Assembly: GCF_019969725.1 (NCBI RefSeq)
Contig: NZ_JAHXYW010000008.1
Span: 124,001-188,000, forward strand
Source of the DNA: Neobacillus bataviensis
GTDB taxonomy: Bacteria; Bacillota; Bacilli; Bacillales_B; DSM-18226
Direction of reading: 5' to 3'
DNA length: 64,000 nt
The notes below the pieces were generated by a model that was given only the letters and a program-made list of their open reading frames with translations, had not been told where the DNA came from and did no database searches. Positions 1 to 12,300 of this stretch are shown here, piece by piece. The position numbers and the translations under genes were made by a program. Each line of letters starts with the position of its first letter. Position 1 is the stretch's first letter.

Positions 1-3000
1 TTGGATCTAACGTATACGTTGTAGGTGTAGCCTCCGTTGATCCATCGCTCTTTAGTTTATAGTACGATGCTTCAATTTTAGCAATTTTATCCTTACCTGT
101 TAACCAAGGAATATTAGCTGGATAGTCTGGAATGGTGATTTTAAGATTTCCTTCACCAAGAACCCAACCAATTCCGCTAGCACCACTTGTTCCGTCGAAC
201 TTGATACCATTTGGTTTCGATATGTCAATTGGTGAATAGTTTTGTGAGTAACTCATTTGCCATTTAGCATAGACGGTTTTATCTGCATTATGCGTAATGC
301 CTACGTTCCACTGACTTGTACCTGCTGGCTCGTTAAACCAACCGATAAATTTATATCCAGGTCTTGTTGTACTAGGATTTACAAGATTCCCAGGACTGTT
401 TGTAATAAAATCCACTCCATTTTTGGTTTTTCCTGGATTATATCCAAACGCTAGCGGATTAACTGGTGCACCACCTTGACTATCGAAAGTAATGCCATAC
501 CCAACTGCTTGTTGAATACTACCATCTGAATCAATTCCTATCGTTTTAAGCGGGTAAATTGTACCATCAGTACCCGTTGAACTGATATCAAACTTGTACA
601 ACTGAGGTAACCAGTTTGTTCCACCGGGATTGATTGCCGATGTAGGACCAGCAGGTGATGCATTCGTTTTAAATAAATCTGCCTTAAAGGTAATTTGCCC
701 TGGAACACTGATGTCGTAATATTTATTCCCACTGCCATCTTTTAAATCCGTAATATCAAGAACTGTTGAGTTTAATGTTTTCACCTTGATATTATTAATT
801 CCTTGACGCCAATTCGCATCATCCGTAAAGGTAAAGGTTAAATCCTTTCCTAAATGTGCTTTTGCTGGGTCAGTTACTAATGGAATCGCAGGCGTCGGAA
901 TAGGTACCGCGGAAACCGTAAAGCTAGTAGTTACATCTTGATAGCCAGCAGCCTTAACGGTAACTGTGTAATTAGCAGCCGTCTTGAATAAAGACCCAGG
1001 TAACGTAATTTTTGAAGGCATTGTCTGTGTTACACCATTTTGGTCAAAGTACGTATAGGCTGCTGTGATGTTTACTAAACTTGTTACGTCGGTTGTACCG
1101 ACCATCACATTCGTGATTGCTTTTCTCCATACCACATCATCAACGAAAACATCGCTTTGAGGGATAAGGGAAATGGTCGCACCATTTTCTAAGTCTTGTA
1201 ACTTTGGAATGGTCGTTTCGAACATTTTTTGTTTTGGACCTGCAAAATTGAGTTTTTGGATAACCTGTTGTAGCGTGTCTCCCGCATTTAACGTGATGGA
1301 ACCACCATACTGAGTTGTAATGGTCATATCTTGATCTACTGTCATTTGAGCAGTTGGAACCGTTAAACCTGCATCAATCGCACTTTGATTTTGCTTACCA
1401 AAGTTTTTAAAGATGAAATAGAAGTCATTATAATCAATTCCATAACCAAACGCTGTTGGCTTGATCCAATATATATCCGCATTTCTGTTTGTGTTCAAGA
1501 ATGCCGTTTTGTTGGCAACCGTATTCGCTGGATTATTAAAATTACTTAAGTTCTTATATTGATAATAAATATTGATTTCATCTTTCAAGTCCTTCATGTC
1601 AATGACATTGTCGCCATTCACATCTCCACCTAAAAGAATTGGGAAAAGACCTGGAAGATCTTTTATAGTTCCTGATTGATAACCGAATTTGTTTTCACCA
1701 ATTACTGGAGTTTGAGCATATCCCGTGAAATGACCTGGGACACTCGCTTCAACGGAATATGGCGAATCACTTACATCCATGGTTACGGAATAATACGGGT
1801 TGATAAACGCATAAGCCATTGTATTATTTGGGGTTGTAGGGTTATCCGTTGTAAAGCTTTTACCCTTCCCGTCTTTAACCGTCACCTTCGCTCCTGCATC
1901 CACTGTAAATTGAGGATATTGATTGTTTATTGTGTTTCTTGCGAAAGCTTCTGCTGCCACACGACCTCTAAGTTGGGATGTGGATTGCCTCAAATAAGGT
2001 ACATTGGTCGGGAACCATGTAACTTTAGTATTCTCTCCGGACAAGATTAAATCTGCTTTTAATAGCGGAAATTCAAATGGTCCTACAATCGGTTCAATGC
2101 TTGTATAGGTTACATCGGCTTCTAAAATATTCATATCATGGTCAAGCGCACCATTTGCACCAATTCCAGATATCGTAACATCCGTGTTTAGACCTATTCC
2201 ATAAACTGCATGTTTATACGGCTCACCTACGGTTAGAACTGAAGTAGGGTCAATCCCTTTGCTGATTAGAAAGTTTTTATACTCATCTGAAAGTCTGATA
2301 TTGCTAAAAGAATATACACCAGCATCATTGAGAGTAATTGTACCGCCTGTCATTCCTTTTCCATATTTCGTAGCGATGGCCGTCTTGAAAGGTTTATTCG
2401 CATCGACTACAAGCTTATCTTGGTTGCCCTGACCTGCATCCATACCTCCAGAAGAGGTAAGTGTTAGATATGGGGTACCTTTTTTGATAAAATAATATTC
2501 CTGTCTTGTTATACCTGGATCTCCATTTCCAGCATAATCATATGGATAGATCCAAAAAGAGCTGCCAAATTTGGAAGCTACGTCCTCAGGAGTAATTCCA
2601 AAATGGAAACGTCCCTTCTCATCAGTATCGAAGAATACAGTTGGGAGATAACTATCTTGGAATCCCACAACCCCGTTCAATGCCTGATCTACAGGTACAG
2701 GTGTTATACCATCTTTTGGACTTGGCACCGAAGTTTCACCATTATTCTTCATAACTTCGACGTTAGAATCGTAGACTGAACCATAAAATCCTTTTATCTC
2801 TTGCCCAGGTTGATAGCCTGTAGGGTCGATTTCATAAATTCCTGGCTTTGAATCACTGTCCATTGCGATTGTTGGCGGTGTTGCGTCTACATAGAGTGTA
2901 TCTTCTGCTGTGTAGCGTTTCCCACCTTTGTCAGTCGCTATCATCTCAAGAGAATAAGAACCTTCTTTTATCACTTCGGTTTTAGCTGCTAGACCCAATT

Positions 3001-5911
3001 GATCATACGAGCCCTCATATGGCTTTGTAAATGGAAGATATTGTCCAAATAATAGCGTTAAAAAAGGACCGTATTGGACACCTGGGGAAATCCCACTAGC
3101 ACTAGTTAAAGTGTTTGTTACTCCTAAATAATTTCCGTTCTTATCTTTTAATAAAATATAGAAATTTTCCATTGCACTATTTACCGAGAAGCGATATCCA
3201 GATGTTGAACTTGGTGACATCGCTTTGGATGCAACTTTAAAAGAATCAATTCCTTTTTCCGCAACAATAACAGTGAACGGAATGCGATAAGATTCCGATG
3301 AGTCCGCCTTATTTACGAGGTTAATATAACCCTCGTAACTGCCCTCTAATGCGTTTGACGGAACCGTAATTTTTGCTGTTGCGTTAACGGTACTGCCTCC
3401 GACCACATTAATGGAAGTAACGTTTGTTCCACCGGTAGAAAAATCGATGTTGACATCATTTCCTGTGCCAGCTCCAACCTTATTGGATCCAGCAAATTTT
3501 GTTGAAATAAACTGAGAACTTACATTAAAAGTTTTACTGCTAGTTCCTTGATTGGTTACGGTAAAATCCTTTGATGAGATCACATCATCAGAGCCGTTCG
3601 CAGCCCCTTCTCCTCTACCTTTAAAACCAAAGAACATGCTTCCTGTAAGGCTATCAACTTGCCGCAGTGTTGATGAATTGGAATCAACGGTATATGCTTT
3701 ATCTAAAACTTGAATTTTGACATCCGCATGAATCGCACGAGCAGGATCAACACGTCCTGCACCAACTTGGTAAACACTATAATTCTTAGAATCTGTGCTA
3801 ATATCCTTAGCTGTATTCATTAATGCCGACTTAACATCTGCCGGAGTATAGTCTGGATGAGCAGCTAAAATCAATGCTGAAATACCTGCAACGTGAGGCG
3901 TTGCCATTGAAGTTCCGGACATTATTTCATAAGAATACTTATAATCTCTATTTTCTACACTTACACCAGCTTGTGGCTCCCAAACGTCATATGGGACTGT
4001 AGACGAAATGTCAACACCAGGCGCTACCACATCTGGCTTGATTGACCAATCTTTTACCGGTCCAGTTGAGCTAAAGTTTGCCAACTCGTCGCCTTTCTTT
4101 GCGACAGGTGCATCAAGTGTATTTGGGAACGTAATCGTTGCTGATTTAGGATCCTTGTAAATGGCATCAGATAGAGCTTGTCCCTGCGATTGAGTCAATG
4201 AAACAGAATATACATTATCCATGCTAACGCCTAAACCGTTTGTTATATATCCTTGGTTATCTGCTTCGGCATTATTGTTCCAAATAATCATACCTGCCAC
4301 GCCGGCTTTATGTGCATTTGCCATTTTTGTCGATAAATACTCTCCGCCACGTTTTACAAGAGCTATTTTACCAGACATATTTAATCCATTATAATCCGCC
4401 GCACTACCTAAACCGACATCAACAATAGGAAATGTTTGTCCTTTAAATGCATCGTCAGCTTGTGAGAAGTTTTTACCAAATAAACGAGCTTGATAGGAAG
4501 CTGAGCCGTCCTTAAGTGTCATGACTGGAATATCTCCAGGAATCGAACTTGCACCAACCGTTATCGCTAATGGAGATGTTCCTGGTGAGCCTACAGTAGC
4601 TGAACCTGGACCAGCATTACCTGCTGCAACATCACACACAACACCAGCTAACGTAGCATTGTTTATAGCGATACTGGTTGGGTAAAGCGGATCATTAACC
4701 GTTGCTCCAAGCGAAAGATTGATGACATCCATATCATCCTTAACTGCTAGATCAATACCGTTTAATACAGAGTCTGATGTGCCGCGTCCACCTGGCCCTA
4801 GTACACGATAGCCATAAAGGTCTACATCTGGTGCTACACCGTTTGCTGAATAAACGTCGTTATTATTTGTCGTATTTGCAGCAATGGTTCCTGAAACGTG
4901 ACTTCCATGTGATGTAATATACAGCTTATAATCTGCAGGAGGTGGTCCATAAGCATCTGGATTCGCTTTCGCAGCTACCCAATCATCATAAGTGGTTTCC
5001 ATTGGGTCAAGGTCATCCACATATTTGATATTTCCATTTGCATCGAATCCTACATTATGGACTAAGTCATGTCCACCTTTATATACAGCCTTCAAATCAG
5101 GGTGGTTGTAGTCAATACCAGTATCTAGTACACCAACCTTAATTTTTTGGCCTGCACGAGGACCTGATTTGATAATACCTGTATGGCCTTCAGCTTGAAG
5201 TTTATCTAATCCTAATAATGAAAGCCCTATTGTAGGCTTGCCTATAGATGCATTTGCCTCTACTGCTTTTGGAGTAGATCCTTCAGCAACCGTATATTCT
5301 ACTTGAGACCAAACAGAAGCTACTTCTGGATTTTCAGCAATTTTTTGAACTAAATTTGCAGGTAGTGATAAAGCTACTCCATTAAAAGCTTCTGAATATT
5401 CTCGCGTAACACTCATAGCCGTTTTAACAGATTTCCCGCCTATTATTTGCGTTTTAGGCTGTTCATTCACAAAGCTTTTAAATTTAGCATGAGAATCTTT
5501 AACCTTTTTTTGTGCGTCTGAATATGCGCTTGCAAAAGCTTGACTATTTACAGTTGCCCTACCTTTAGCCAACGATTGCTTAATGATTTGTATCTTAGCT
5601 GGATCCTCTTTAAATTGAACAATCACATTAATATTTTTTTGACTACGCAAATCTTTTTGATCCACATGGATTTTTTGAGCGTTATCTGCTCCAGTGAGTT
5701 TATTAATATTTGCCTTTTGCTCAGGAGTAAGACCGTCAAGAATACGATTTACTTCTTTTGCATTAAAGGTTTCACTGGATGTACTTTGCTGACTTGAGTT
5801 TGCAGCAGCATGTACGAGTGTTAAACTGTGTGGCAGCGCAAAGTTTAATAGCATAGCAATCAACACAGAGATCGATAACATTCTCTTTTTTCGTCTGATT
5901 CTGTTAGTCAT
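1..5911 (-). CDS. Giant secreted S8 (subtilisin-like) protease, C-terminus beyond the window
   Basis: Secreted subtilase; the first 1970 codons are in the window and the gene runs off the left edge. It starts at ATG 5911 behind GGAGGG and opens with a lysine/arginine-rich n-region and hydrophobic core (signal peptide about 1-35), then an inhibitor-I9-like propeptide. The catalytic blocks are VLDTGIDYNHPDL (Asp about 262), HGSHVSGT (His about 335) and GTSMATPHVAG (Ser about 667). A PA-like insert and Ig/Fn3-like segments follow, then a dockerin-like GDVNGDNVIDMKD near residue 1435. It is a close paralogue of the downstream 2866-residue protein, and the last codons before the edge (near TTYTLDP) match that protein in the same frame. 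I checked the frame at the start, His, Ser, dockerin and left-edge points and found it consistent, but did not read every codon. Function as an exoprotease is inferred from the family; substrate unknown. Confidence 0.9.
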   Translation of the reverse strand, partial: MTNRIRRKKRMLSISVLIAMLLNFALPHSLTLVHAAANSSQQSTSSETFNAKEVNRILDGLTPEQKANINKLTGADNAQKIHVDQKDLRSQKNINVIVQFKEDPAKIQIIKQSLAKGRATVNSQAFASAYSDAQKKVKDSHAKFKSFVNEQPKTQIIGGKSVKTAMSVTREYSEAFNGVALSLPANLVQKIAENPEVASVWSQVEYTVAEGSTPKAVEANASIGKPTIGLSLLGLDKLQAEGHTGIIKSGPRAGQKIKVGVLDTGIDYNHPDLKAVYKGGHDLVHNVGFDANGNIKYVDDLDPMETTYDDWVAAKANPDAYGPPPADYKLYITSHGSHVSGTIAANTTNNNDVYSANGVAPDVDLYGYRVLGPGGRGTSDSVLNGIDLAVKDDMDVINLSLGATVNDPLYPTSIAINNATLAGVVCDVAAGNAGPGSATVGSPGTSPLAITVGASSIPGDIPVMTLKDGSASYQARLFGKNFSQADDAFKGQTFPIVDVGLGSAADYNGLNMSGKIALVKRGGEYLSTKMANAHKAGVAGMIIWNNNAEADNQGYITNGLGVSMDNVYSVSLTQSQGQALSDAIYKDPKSATITFPNTLDAPVAKKGDELANFSSTGPVKDWSIKPDVVAPGVDISSTVPYDVWEPQAGVSVENRDYKYSYEIMSGTSMATPHVAGISALILAAHPDYTPADVKSALMNTAKDISTDSKNYSVYQVGAGRVDPARAIHADVKIQVLDKAYTVDSNSSTLRQVDSLTGSMFFGFKGRGEGAANGSDDVISSKDFTVTNQGTSSKTFNVSSQFISTKFAGSNKVGAGTGNDVNIDFSTGGTNVTSINVVGGSTVNATAKITVPSNALEGSYEGYINLVNKADSSESYRIPFTVIVAEKGIDSFKVASKAMSPSSTSGYRFSVNSAMENFYILLKDKNGNYLGVTNTLTSASGISPGVQYGPFLTLLFGQYLPFTKPYEGSYDQLGLAAKTEVIKEGSYSLEMIATDKGGKRYTAEDTLYVDATPPTIAMDSDSKPGIYEIDPTGYQPGQEIKGFYGSVYDSNVEVMKNNGETSVPSPKDGITPVPVDQALNGVVGFQDSYLPTVFFDTDEKGRFHFGITPEDVASKFGSSFWIYPYDYAGNGDPGITRQEYYFIKKGTPYLTLTSSGGMDAGQGNQDKLVVDANKPFKTAIATKYGKGMTGGTITLNDAGVYSFSNIRLSDEYKNFLISKGIDPTSVLTVGEPYKHAVYGIGLNTDVTISGIGANGALDHDMNILEADVTYTSIEPIVGPFEFPLLKADLILSGENTKVTWFPTNVPYLRQSTSQLRGRVAAEAFARNTINNQYPQFTVDAGAKVTVKDGKGKSFTTDNPTTPNNTMAYAFINPYYSVTMDVSDSPYSVEASVPGHFTGYAQTPVIGENKFGYQSGTIKDLPGLFPILLGGDVNGDNVIDMKDLKDEINIYYQYKNLSNFNNPANTVANKTAFLNTNRNADIYWIKPTAFGYGIDYNDFYFIFKNFGKQNQSAIDAGLTVPTAQMTVDQDMTITTQYGGSITLNAGDTLQQVIQKLNFAGPKQKMFETTIPKLQDLENGATISLIPQSDVFVDDVVWRKAITNVMVGTTDVTSLVNITAAYTYFDQNGVTQTMPSKITLPGSLFKTAANYTVTVKAAGYQDVTTSFTVSAVPIPTPAIPLVTDPAKAHLGKDLTFTFTDDANWRQGINNIKVKTLNSTVLDITDLKDGSGNKYYDISVPGQITFKADLFKTNASPAGPTSAINPGGTNWLPQLYKFDISSTGTDGTIYPLKTIGIDSDGSIQQAVGYGITFDSQGGAPVNPLAFGYNPGKTKNGVDFITNSPGNLVNPSTTRPGYKFIGWFNEPAGTSQWNVGITHNADKTVYAKWQMSYSQNYSPIDISKPNGIKFDGTSGASGIGWVLGEGNLKITIPDYPANIPWLTGKDKIAKIEASYYKLKSDGSTEATPTTYTLDP

Positions 5912-5993
5912 TTTTACCCTCCTATTAAAAATATAAAAATAGTTGTTTTGATACCTAAAGCCGTTCATTTTTACATTTAAGTAGTGATTATTT

Positions 5994-6196
5994 TCTCAAT
6001 ACTTAAATATATTTTAATAGTAATTGAGATTACAAAATTCGTATATTGGGGGAAAATAGGTCTATTTATTTGACAATTTTCGCTAAACTCCGAAGTTTTT
6101 TAATTTAAAATGGTAACTTTATTAAAGAGACATCAAATAAATTAAGGGGAATTTTAGTTTAAAATGGAAATAGAAGACTATTAAAATTTGGGGGAA
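5994..6196 (-). promoter_or_regulatory. Upstream control region of the first giant protease: inverted repeat and paired TTCCCCCAA motifs
   Basis: An AT-rich inverted repeat flanked by TCTCAAT and ATTGAGA lies at about 5994-6030. Two copies of TTGGGGGAA (TTCCCCCAA read toward the gene) lie at 6046-6054 and 6188-6196, that is 135 and 277 bases before the ATG. The same architecture stands before the next giant protease and, in part, before the two smaller ones. The binding protein is unknown; the regulatory role is inferred from conservation. The rest of the 450-base gap to the next gene holds only the terminator listed separately. Confidence 0.5.
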
Positions 6197-6321
6197 TTTT
6201 AAATAATCTAGGAGAAAATATTTTTAATGTTTTGCTCGTACCATTATTTACAACCGATTAATTAAGACGAATTTCGTACCAATTTTGAAATTGGATACTA
6301 GGTACCAAATAATCTTCCATC

Positions 6322-6355
6322 AAAAAAATATCCCTGAAAATTATCAGGGATATTT
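6322..6355 (-). terminator. Rho-independent terminator of the 2866-residue protease gene
   Basis: A 12-bp perfect stem (AAATATCCCTGA with TCAGGGATATTT) around a 6-base loop, followed on the minus strand by a run of T. It lies just after the protease stop codon. Confidence 0.9.
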
Positions 6356-6363
6356 CTTGTTCC

Positions 6364-9300
6364 TTATTTGCTAACCGTTACTTTTGTCGCATCACTTTCG
6401 TTGCCAGCTTCATCTTCCGCTGTTACGTAAAGGCTTGTGCCTACTTTTTGTTTGTCTATGGAAATAGTGAAATGACCATATTTATCAGCAATACCAGTTC
6501 CAATTATTTTTGACCCAACTCTTACATAAATCTTTGTTCCTGGTTCAGCAGTACCTGTAACTAATGTAGTTGTAGAAGTCACTTTATTCACCATTGGTGC
6601 TTTTGGAGCAGTTTTATCAATGGTAAATTTCACGGTTGTTACATTACCCGCAGCATCTGTTACGACTAATGTATAGGTTCCTTCTTTTTTAACAATGGTT
6701 CCACTTGGTATTGGTGTTCCATTTAATAATCCGCCTAATTCATTAAATGAAAGGGTAACATTATGATTGTAGAAACCATTGTTCACTACGCCAGCTACTA
6801 CAGGAGCAGTTTTATCGATGATAAACTGAACAGTTGTTACATTTCCAGCTTTGTCAGTTACCACTAATGTATGTCTACCTTCTGTACTAACTGCAGTTCC
6901 GCTTATGAAGTTATTTCCATCTAATGTAGCAGTTCCTTCATTAAACGTAACGATCATATCTTTGTTGTAAAGTCCATTGTTGTTGACGCCAGTTACGACT
7001 GGAGCTGTTTTATCAATCGTAAAGTTTACGGTTGTTACATTTCCAGCAGCATCTGTCACGACTAATTGATAGGTTCCTTCTTTTGAAACAACCGTTCCAT
7101 TAGTTACTCGTTCACCGTTTAATAATCCAGCCGGTTCATTAAATGCTAGGGTAACATTATGATTGTAGAAACTATTGTTTTCTACACCTGAAACCGTTGG
7201 AACCGTTTTATCAATGGTAAACTGAATAGTTGTTGCGTTACCAGATGCGTCCGTTACCACTAATGTGTGATCACCCTCGCTAGTAACTTTCGTTCCACTT
7301 GTGAAAGCTTTGCCATCTATTTTAGCTGTTGCTTCATTAAATATAATGGTTACATCCTTATTGTAAAGTCCATTGTTTTCAACACCAGTCGCCCATTTGG
7401 CGTAAAGGATTGTATCGCCTGTTACTTTATCTGCCGCAAAATTCCATGCAATTTTACCTTCAGCATCTTTATACCAACCAAGGAATGCGTAACCTGGTCT
7501 TGTTGGTGCTGTTGGAGCTGTAATCGTCTTGCCAAATTCTCCAGTTTTGCTATCTGCTAAGCCACCATCTTGTTTATCAAACACAAATGAAAACTTGTGT
7601 AGTGACCATTTGCCATAAAGCGTTTTTTCAGAATAGATGGAGTTTGTGAAATTCCATGGAATTGTACAATCCGCATCTAAGAACCAAGTTAAATCATAAC
7701 CATAAACGACTGGTTCTGTTATTCTGCGTACAACAATTTGGTCTTTGACTTCAAATGGAGCATGATCAAGTACAAAATGTACATTGATTCCGTTAACTAC
7801 TTTCTGACTAACTGTTACATCTGCATAATCCGTAGCACTGATAACGATAATGTAAGATCCTATTTTTGTGAAAAGACTCTTATCTAACGTAATCGTACCT
7901 AAAGTAGAATCTACTTTGTATTTCGTGCCATCAAGGGCATACCCGTTAATGGTAATGCCGGAAATAGCCTTTGCCCAGTCAGCATCACTGAATTCAAGTG
8001 TCATATCGTTACCAAGAGCGTTATCTTTCGTATCCGGTGTGACAATCGATGCTGCTAAAGCATATTTGGCATAAAGTGTGATTGGCTTTGTCACAATGCT
8101 TGTAAAATCAAATGGTGTTGTTAATGCTTGATCTACATACCAGCCAGCAAACTTATAACCAGCTTGTGTTGGATCTTCTGGTTTGGTTACACGTGAATCG
8201 ACAATTTGAGAGTCAACTGCATCGCCGCCGTTTGATTCAAACGTTACCTCATAACCGATTACTTGGTCTGAAACGACTGCATCCGCATACCCTTCTGATT
8301 GAATGACCACATTGAACTTTTGTCCAACTGGGAATAAAGCTTTATTCAACGTAATCGAATTATTCGTCATGGTGTAGTCGTTATTCTGAACTAATTCCTT
8401 TGAGCCAATGAACACGTGTTTGATATTATTTTTCCACGTTCCGTCTTCCGTGAACGTTAACGTAATATCGCTGCCCACAGTGTTTCCTACGGTATCCTTA
8501 GATACGGCTGGCGGAGTTTTAATCCAGCATAGATAGTAAGTTGCATTATCGGTTAAACTTACCAAATTTGATAAATCGAGAGCCTTACTGCTTGTTCCTT
8601 CACGGTCAAGATAAAGGGTATTGCTAATGGATAGACCACCATTTTCTACATAAATTTTAGCATTGGTCATATCCGGTGGGGTTCCTTTTCCATTCACAAG
8701 ACTATCATTGAAATAGACATTTCCAGTAGGCAACACTTTTAACGTTCCGCCATTTAAATCAATGTGACGTCTGTAACCTAGTCTAACGTTATTAATCTGT
8801 GACGTTTGACCACTAGTAGCTGTCACCGTTAACTGATAGCCATTATAAGGAGCTTTTATGGCTGGTGCCGCACTAAAGGCAAACTTTTCATCCGGATGGG
8901 CCAATGCATAGCTTTCAGTTGCCGTCGTAAAGGAAAGCGTTGCGCTGCCGTCTGCGTTAGCGATTAAATCATACGTGCTTGGGTCCATCGTATAAGTCGT
9001 TGGTGTCGCTTCGCCTGTTCCGTCACTTTTTAGCTTGTAGTACGTTGCCTGAATATTGGCAATACTATTTTTATCGGTTAACCATGTCAGGTTTGTTCGA
9101 TAATCTGGAATGTTGATTTTCAAATTCCCTTCCCCAAGTACCCAGCCCATACCTGAAGTAGCCGAATTACCGTCGAACTTAAGCCCATTCGGGTTGTTTT
9201 GGTCAACTAGTGAATAGTTTTGGGTAGTGTTCATATCCCATTTCGCATAAACCGTTTTGTCAGCCGTCAATAAAGTAGATGGATTAAAAGAAGTCGTAGC

Positions 9301-12300
9301 GGCAGGCTCGTTATACCATCCCATGAAGACATATCCAGGCTTCGTCGGTTTTGGATTACTAAATCCTATCGTTAAATCACTTGCGTTTGTTCCATACTTA
9401 CTCAAACTAGGTCTGTAACCAACCGCTGTCGTGTTAATTGCAGATCCACCCTGAGAATCAAACGTGATTCCATAACCAACCGCTTGAGCCGCATTCAACC
9501 CTGAGTCACCTGTATTTGTCCCAACGGTTACAAGTGGGTATACCGTTCCATCCGTGCCTACAGAATTGATTTCAAATTTGTATAATGCAGGCAGATAGTT
9601 TGCTCCACTTGGATTGATTGTTGCGTTACTATAGGTTGTTGCATCACTAGTTTTAAGGACTGCGTCTGTCTTAAATAAATCCGCTTTGAACGTAATTTGA
9701 CCTGGTTGGCTTATATCATAATATTTGTTTCCACTTCCATCTTTTAAATCCGTAATATCTAGACCGGTTGTCACTCCATTTTTCTTCACCACGATTTTAT
9801 TAATCCCATTTCGCCATTTCGCATCATCGGTAAAGGTATAGGTTAAATCTTTACCTAAATGGGCTTTTTGTGGATCGGTTACTAATGGAATCGTCGGCGT
9901 CGGAATCGGTAAAGCTGAAACCGTAAATGATAACGTGACGTCTTGATATCCTGTTGCTTTTACGGTGACCGTTTTATTACCTGTATTGGCAAATAACGAG
10001 CCATCTAAGGTAATGGCGGCAGGTACATAAGTCGCCGGGCTGCCATAAGAGTATGCTGCCGTGATCGTCACTGCTTGTTTTGAAGTATTTGGAACCAAGG
10101 CATTCGTTACATCGGTTGAGTCAATCAAAATGTTCGTAATCGCTTTTCTCCAAAAGATATCATCTAGATAAACGGTATCTTTTGGGATTAAGGTAATTGC
10201 AGTGCCATTTTGCAATTCTTCCAAGGTTGGAATCTTTAGAGCTGTCGTTTTTAGTAATGGGCCCGCAAAATGAAGAGCAGCCAATACTTTATCCAAACCA
10301 TCTCCAGCTTTTAATTGCACCCCATTAACCAAAGTGTCTTCTGTTAATGTCAGCTGTGGACTTGGCACGTTCACTCCTGCATTGATGGCACTTTGATTCA
10401 CTTGGTTAAAGTTTTTGAAAATATAGTAAAAATCATAGTAATCAATTCCATAACCAGAAGGATTGGTTGTTGGAACCCAACGAATATCATATTTTCTGTT
10501 AACAGGGTTATTTAGGAATGACTTTTTATCTGTTGTCGTCGTAAGGGCTGTATAGTTTTTGTAAGCCTCTACTTCCGCCAAAAGGTCCTTCATGTCAATG
10601 ACGTTGTCACCATTAACGTCTCCACCTAACAACAGAGGTGTATCATAACTTGCTCGATCAAAGTAACTTCCTGTTATATAACCATAACGGTTTGAACCAA
10701 TTACAGGCGTTTTAAAATAGTCTTTAAAGTGGCCTGGCATGGAAACTTCAACGTCGTATGGCTTATCGCTTGCATCCATTGCAACCGAATATGTGCCCGC
10801 TGTATTCCCAAGATAGGAAACAGTGTTATTGCTGGTCGTTGGATTATCAGTTGAAAAGGATTTACCATTTGCATCTGTAACTGTCACTTTAGCACCTGAT
10901 GCCACTGTTTCATTCATGAAATTACCACTAAGTATATTCGCTCGGAAACTTTCCGCAAATATACCACCCGTCATCATGGAAGTTGGCGTTTTCAAATACG
11001 GCCAATTGGCAAGGAAGGTAGGAACCTTCGTGTCTTTACCTGAAAACCTAAAACTTGATTTTGTGACATCGAATTCATTTGGTCCAATTAAAGGATCAGG
11101 ATGAATAAAGGTCACATCTGCTTCTAAGATGTTTATATCGTGATCGAGCGCACCAGCAGCATCAATTCCAGATATCGTAATATCGATGTTATTACCGCTT
11201 ATTTCTGGAGATAGATATGGCGCACTTACGGTTAAAGTAGGTGTAATACCTTTGCTTTCTAAATATTGCTTATACGCATCTGAAAGTCTGATATTACTAA
11301 ATTGGTAAAATTTTGCATCATTGATCGTAAATTGACCACCTGTCATCCCCACCCCATTTTTCGTTGCGAGTGTTGCTTTAAATGGTTTATTCGGTTCAAT
11401 GACGACCTTACCTTGACTTTCAAGACCTGAGTCTACACCACCTGAGGATGTAAGCGTTACATATGGTGAACCTTTTTTGATAAAGTAATACCGCAGTTTG
11501 TTTAAGAAATGGCCGGCACCTGCATAATCGGTTGGATAAATCCGAACTTCACTTCCTTCTGGTCTAATGTCCTCAGGGGAAATGCCAAATTGGAAACGCC
11601 CACTCGCATCCGTTGAGAACGAAGCAGTTGCGTAATCAAAATCTTGGTAAAGCCAAACCGTATTCAAACCCTGGTTTACAGGCACTAGTTTTGACGGATC
11701 AGCAAGACCAGGTACCGAAACTTCGCCATTATTTTTCATGACATCGATATTCGAATCATAGACAGTACCACCAAACGTTTTAACCGTCTGTCCTGTTTGA
11801 TAACCCGTAGGGTCGATTTCATAAATGCCTGGTTGGGCATCCGAATCCATTTTCATCGTTGGTGCTTGATAGTCAACATAGACGGTATCTTCATCTTTGT
11901 ATTGTTTTCCAGTATTGTCGGTTGCAATCATCTCGACTGAATAAGCACCTTCTTTTGCAGGAACGGGTGTTGAGGCAATTCCGGACTGATCGAGTGAACC
12001 GTTATAAGACTTCGTAAATGGAAAATATAATCCGTTTGGAAGCATTGGCTTATTATTGTAAATGACACCTGGAGCCCCATTGATTCCCGTTACATTTTGT
12101 ACAAGACCTAAATAGTTACCTTCCTTGTCTTTTAACAACAAATACATACTTTTCATTTCACCGTTGAAAGAGTAGGAATAAAGTGACCCAGGCGCACCAC
12201 CCATTGGATTATAGTTACCTGTATATCTCTCTGTAAGTGTCGTTGCCTTAACTTGTACTTTAAAATCAATTCCTTTTTCAGCTACCGTAATGGTGAAAGG

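Noticed and set aside
5540..5797. 85-codon plus-strand frame inside the first giant protease
   Set aside because: It overlaps the conserved propeptide coding region on the minus strand and has no independent support.
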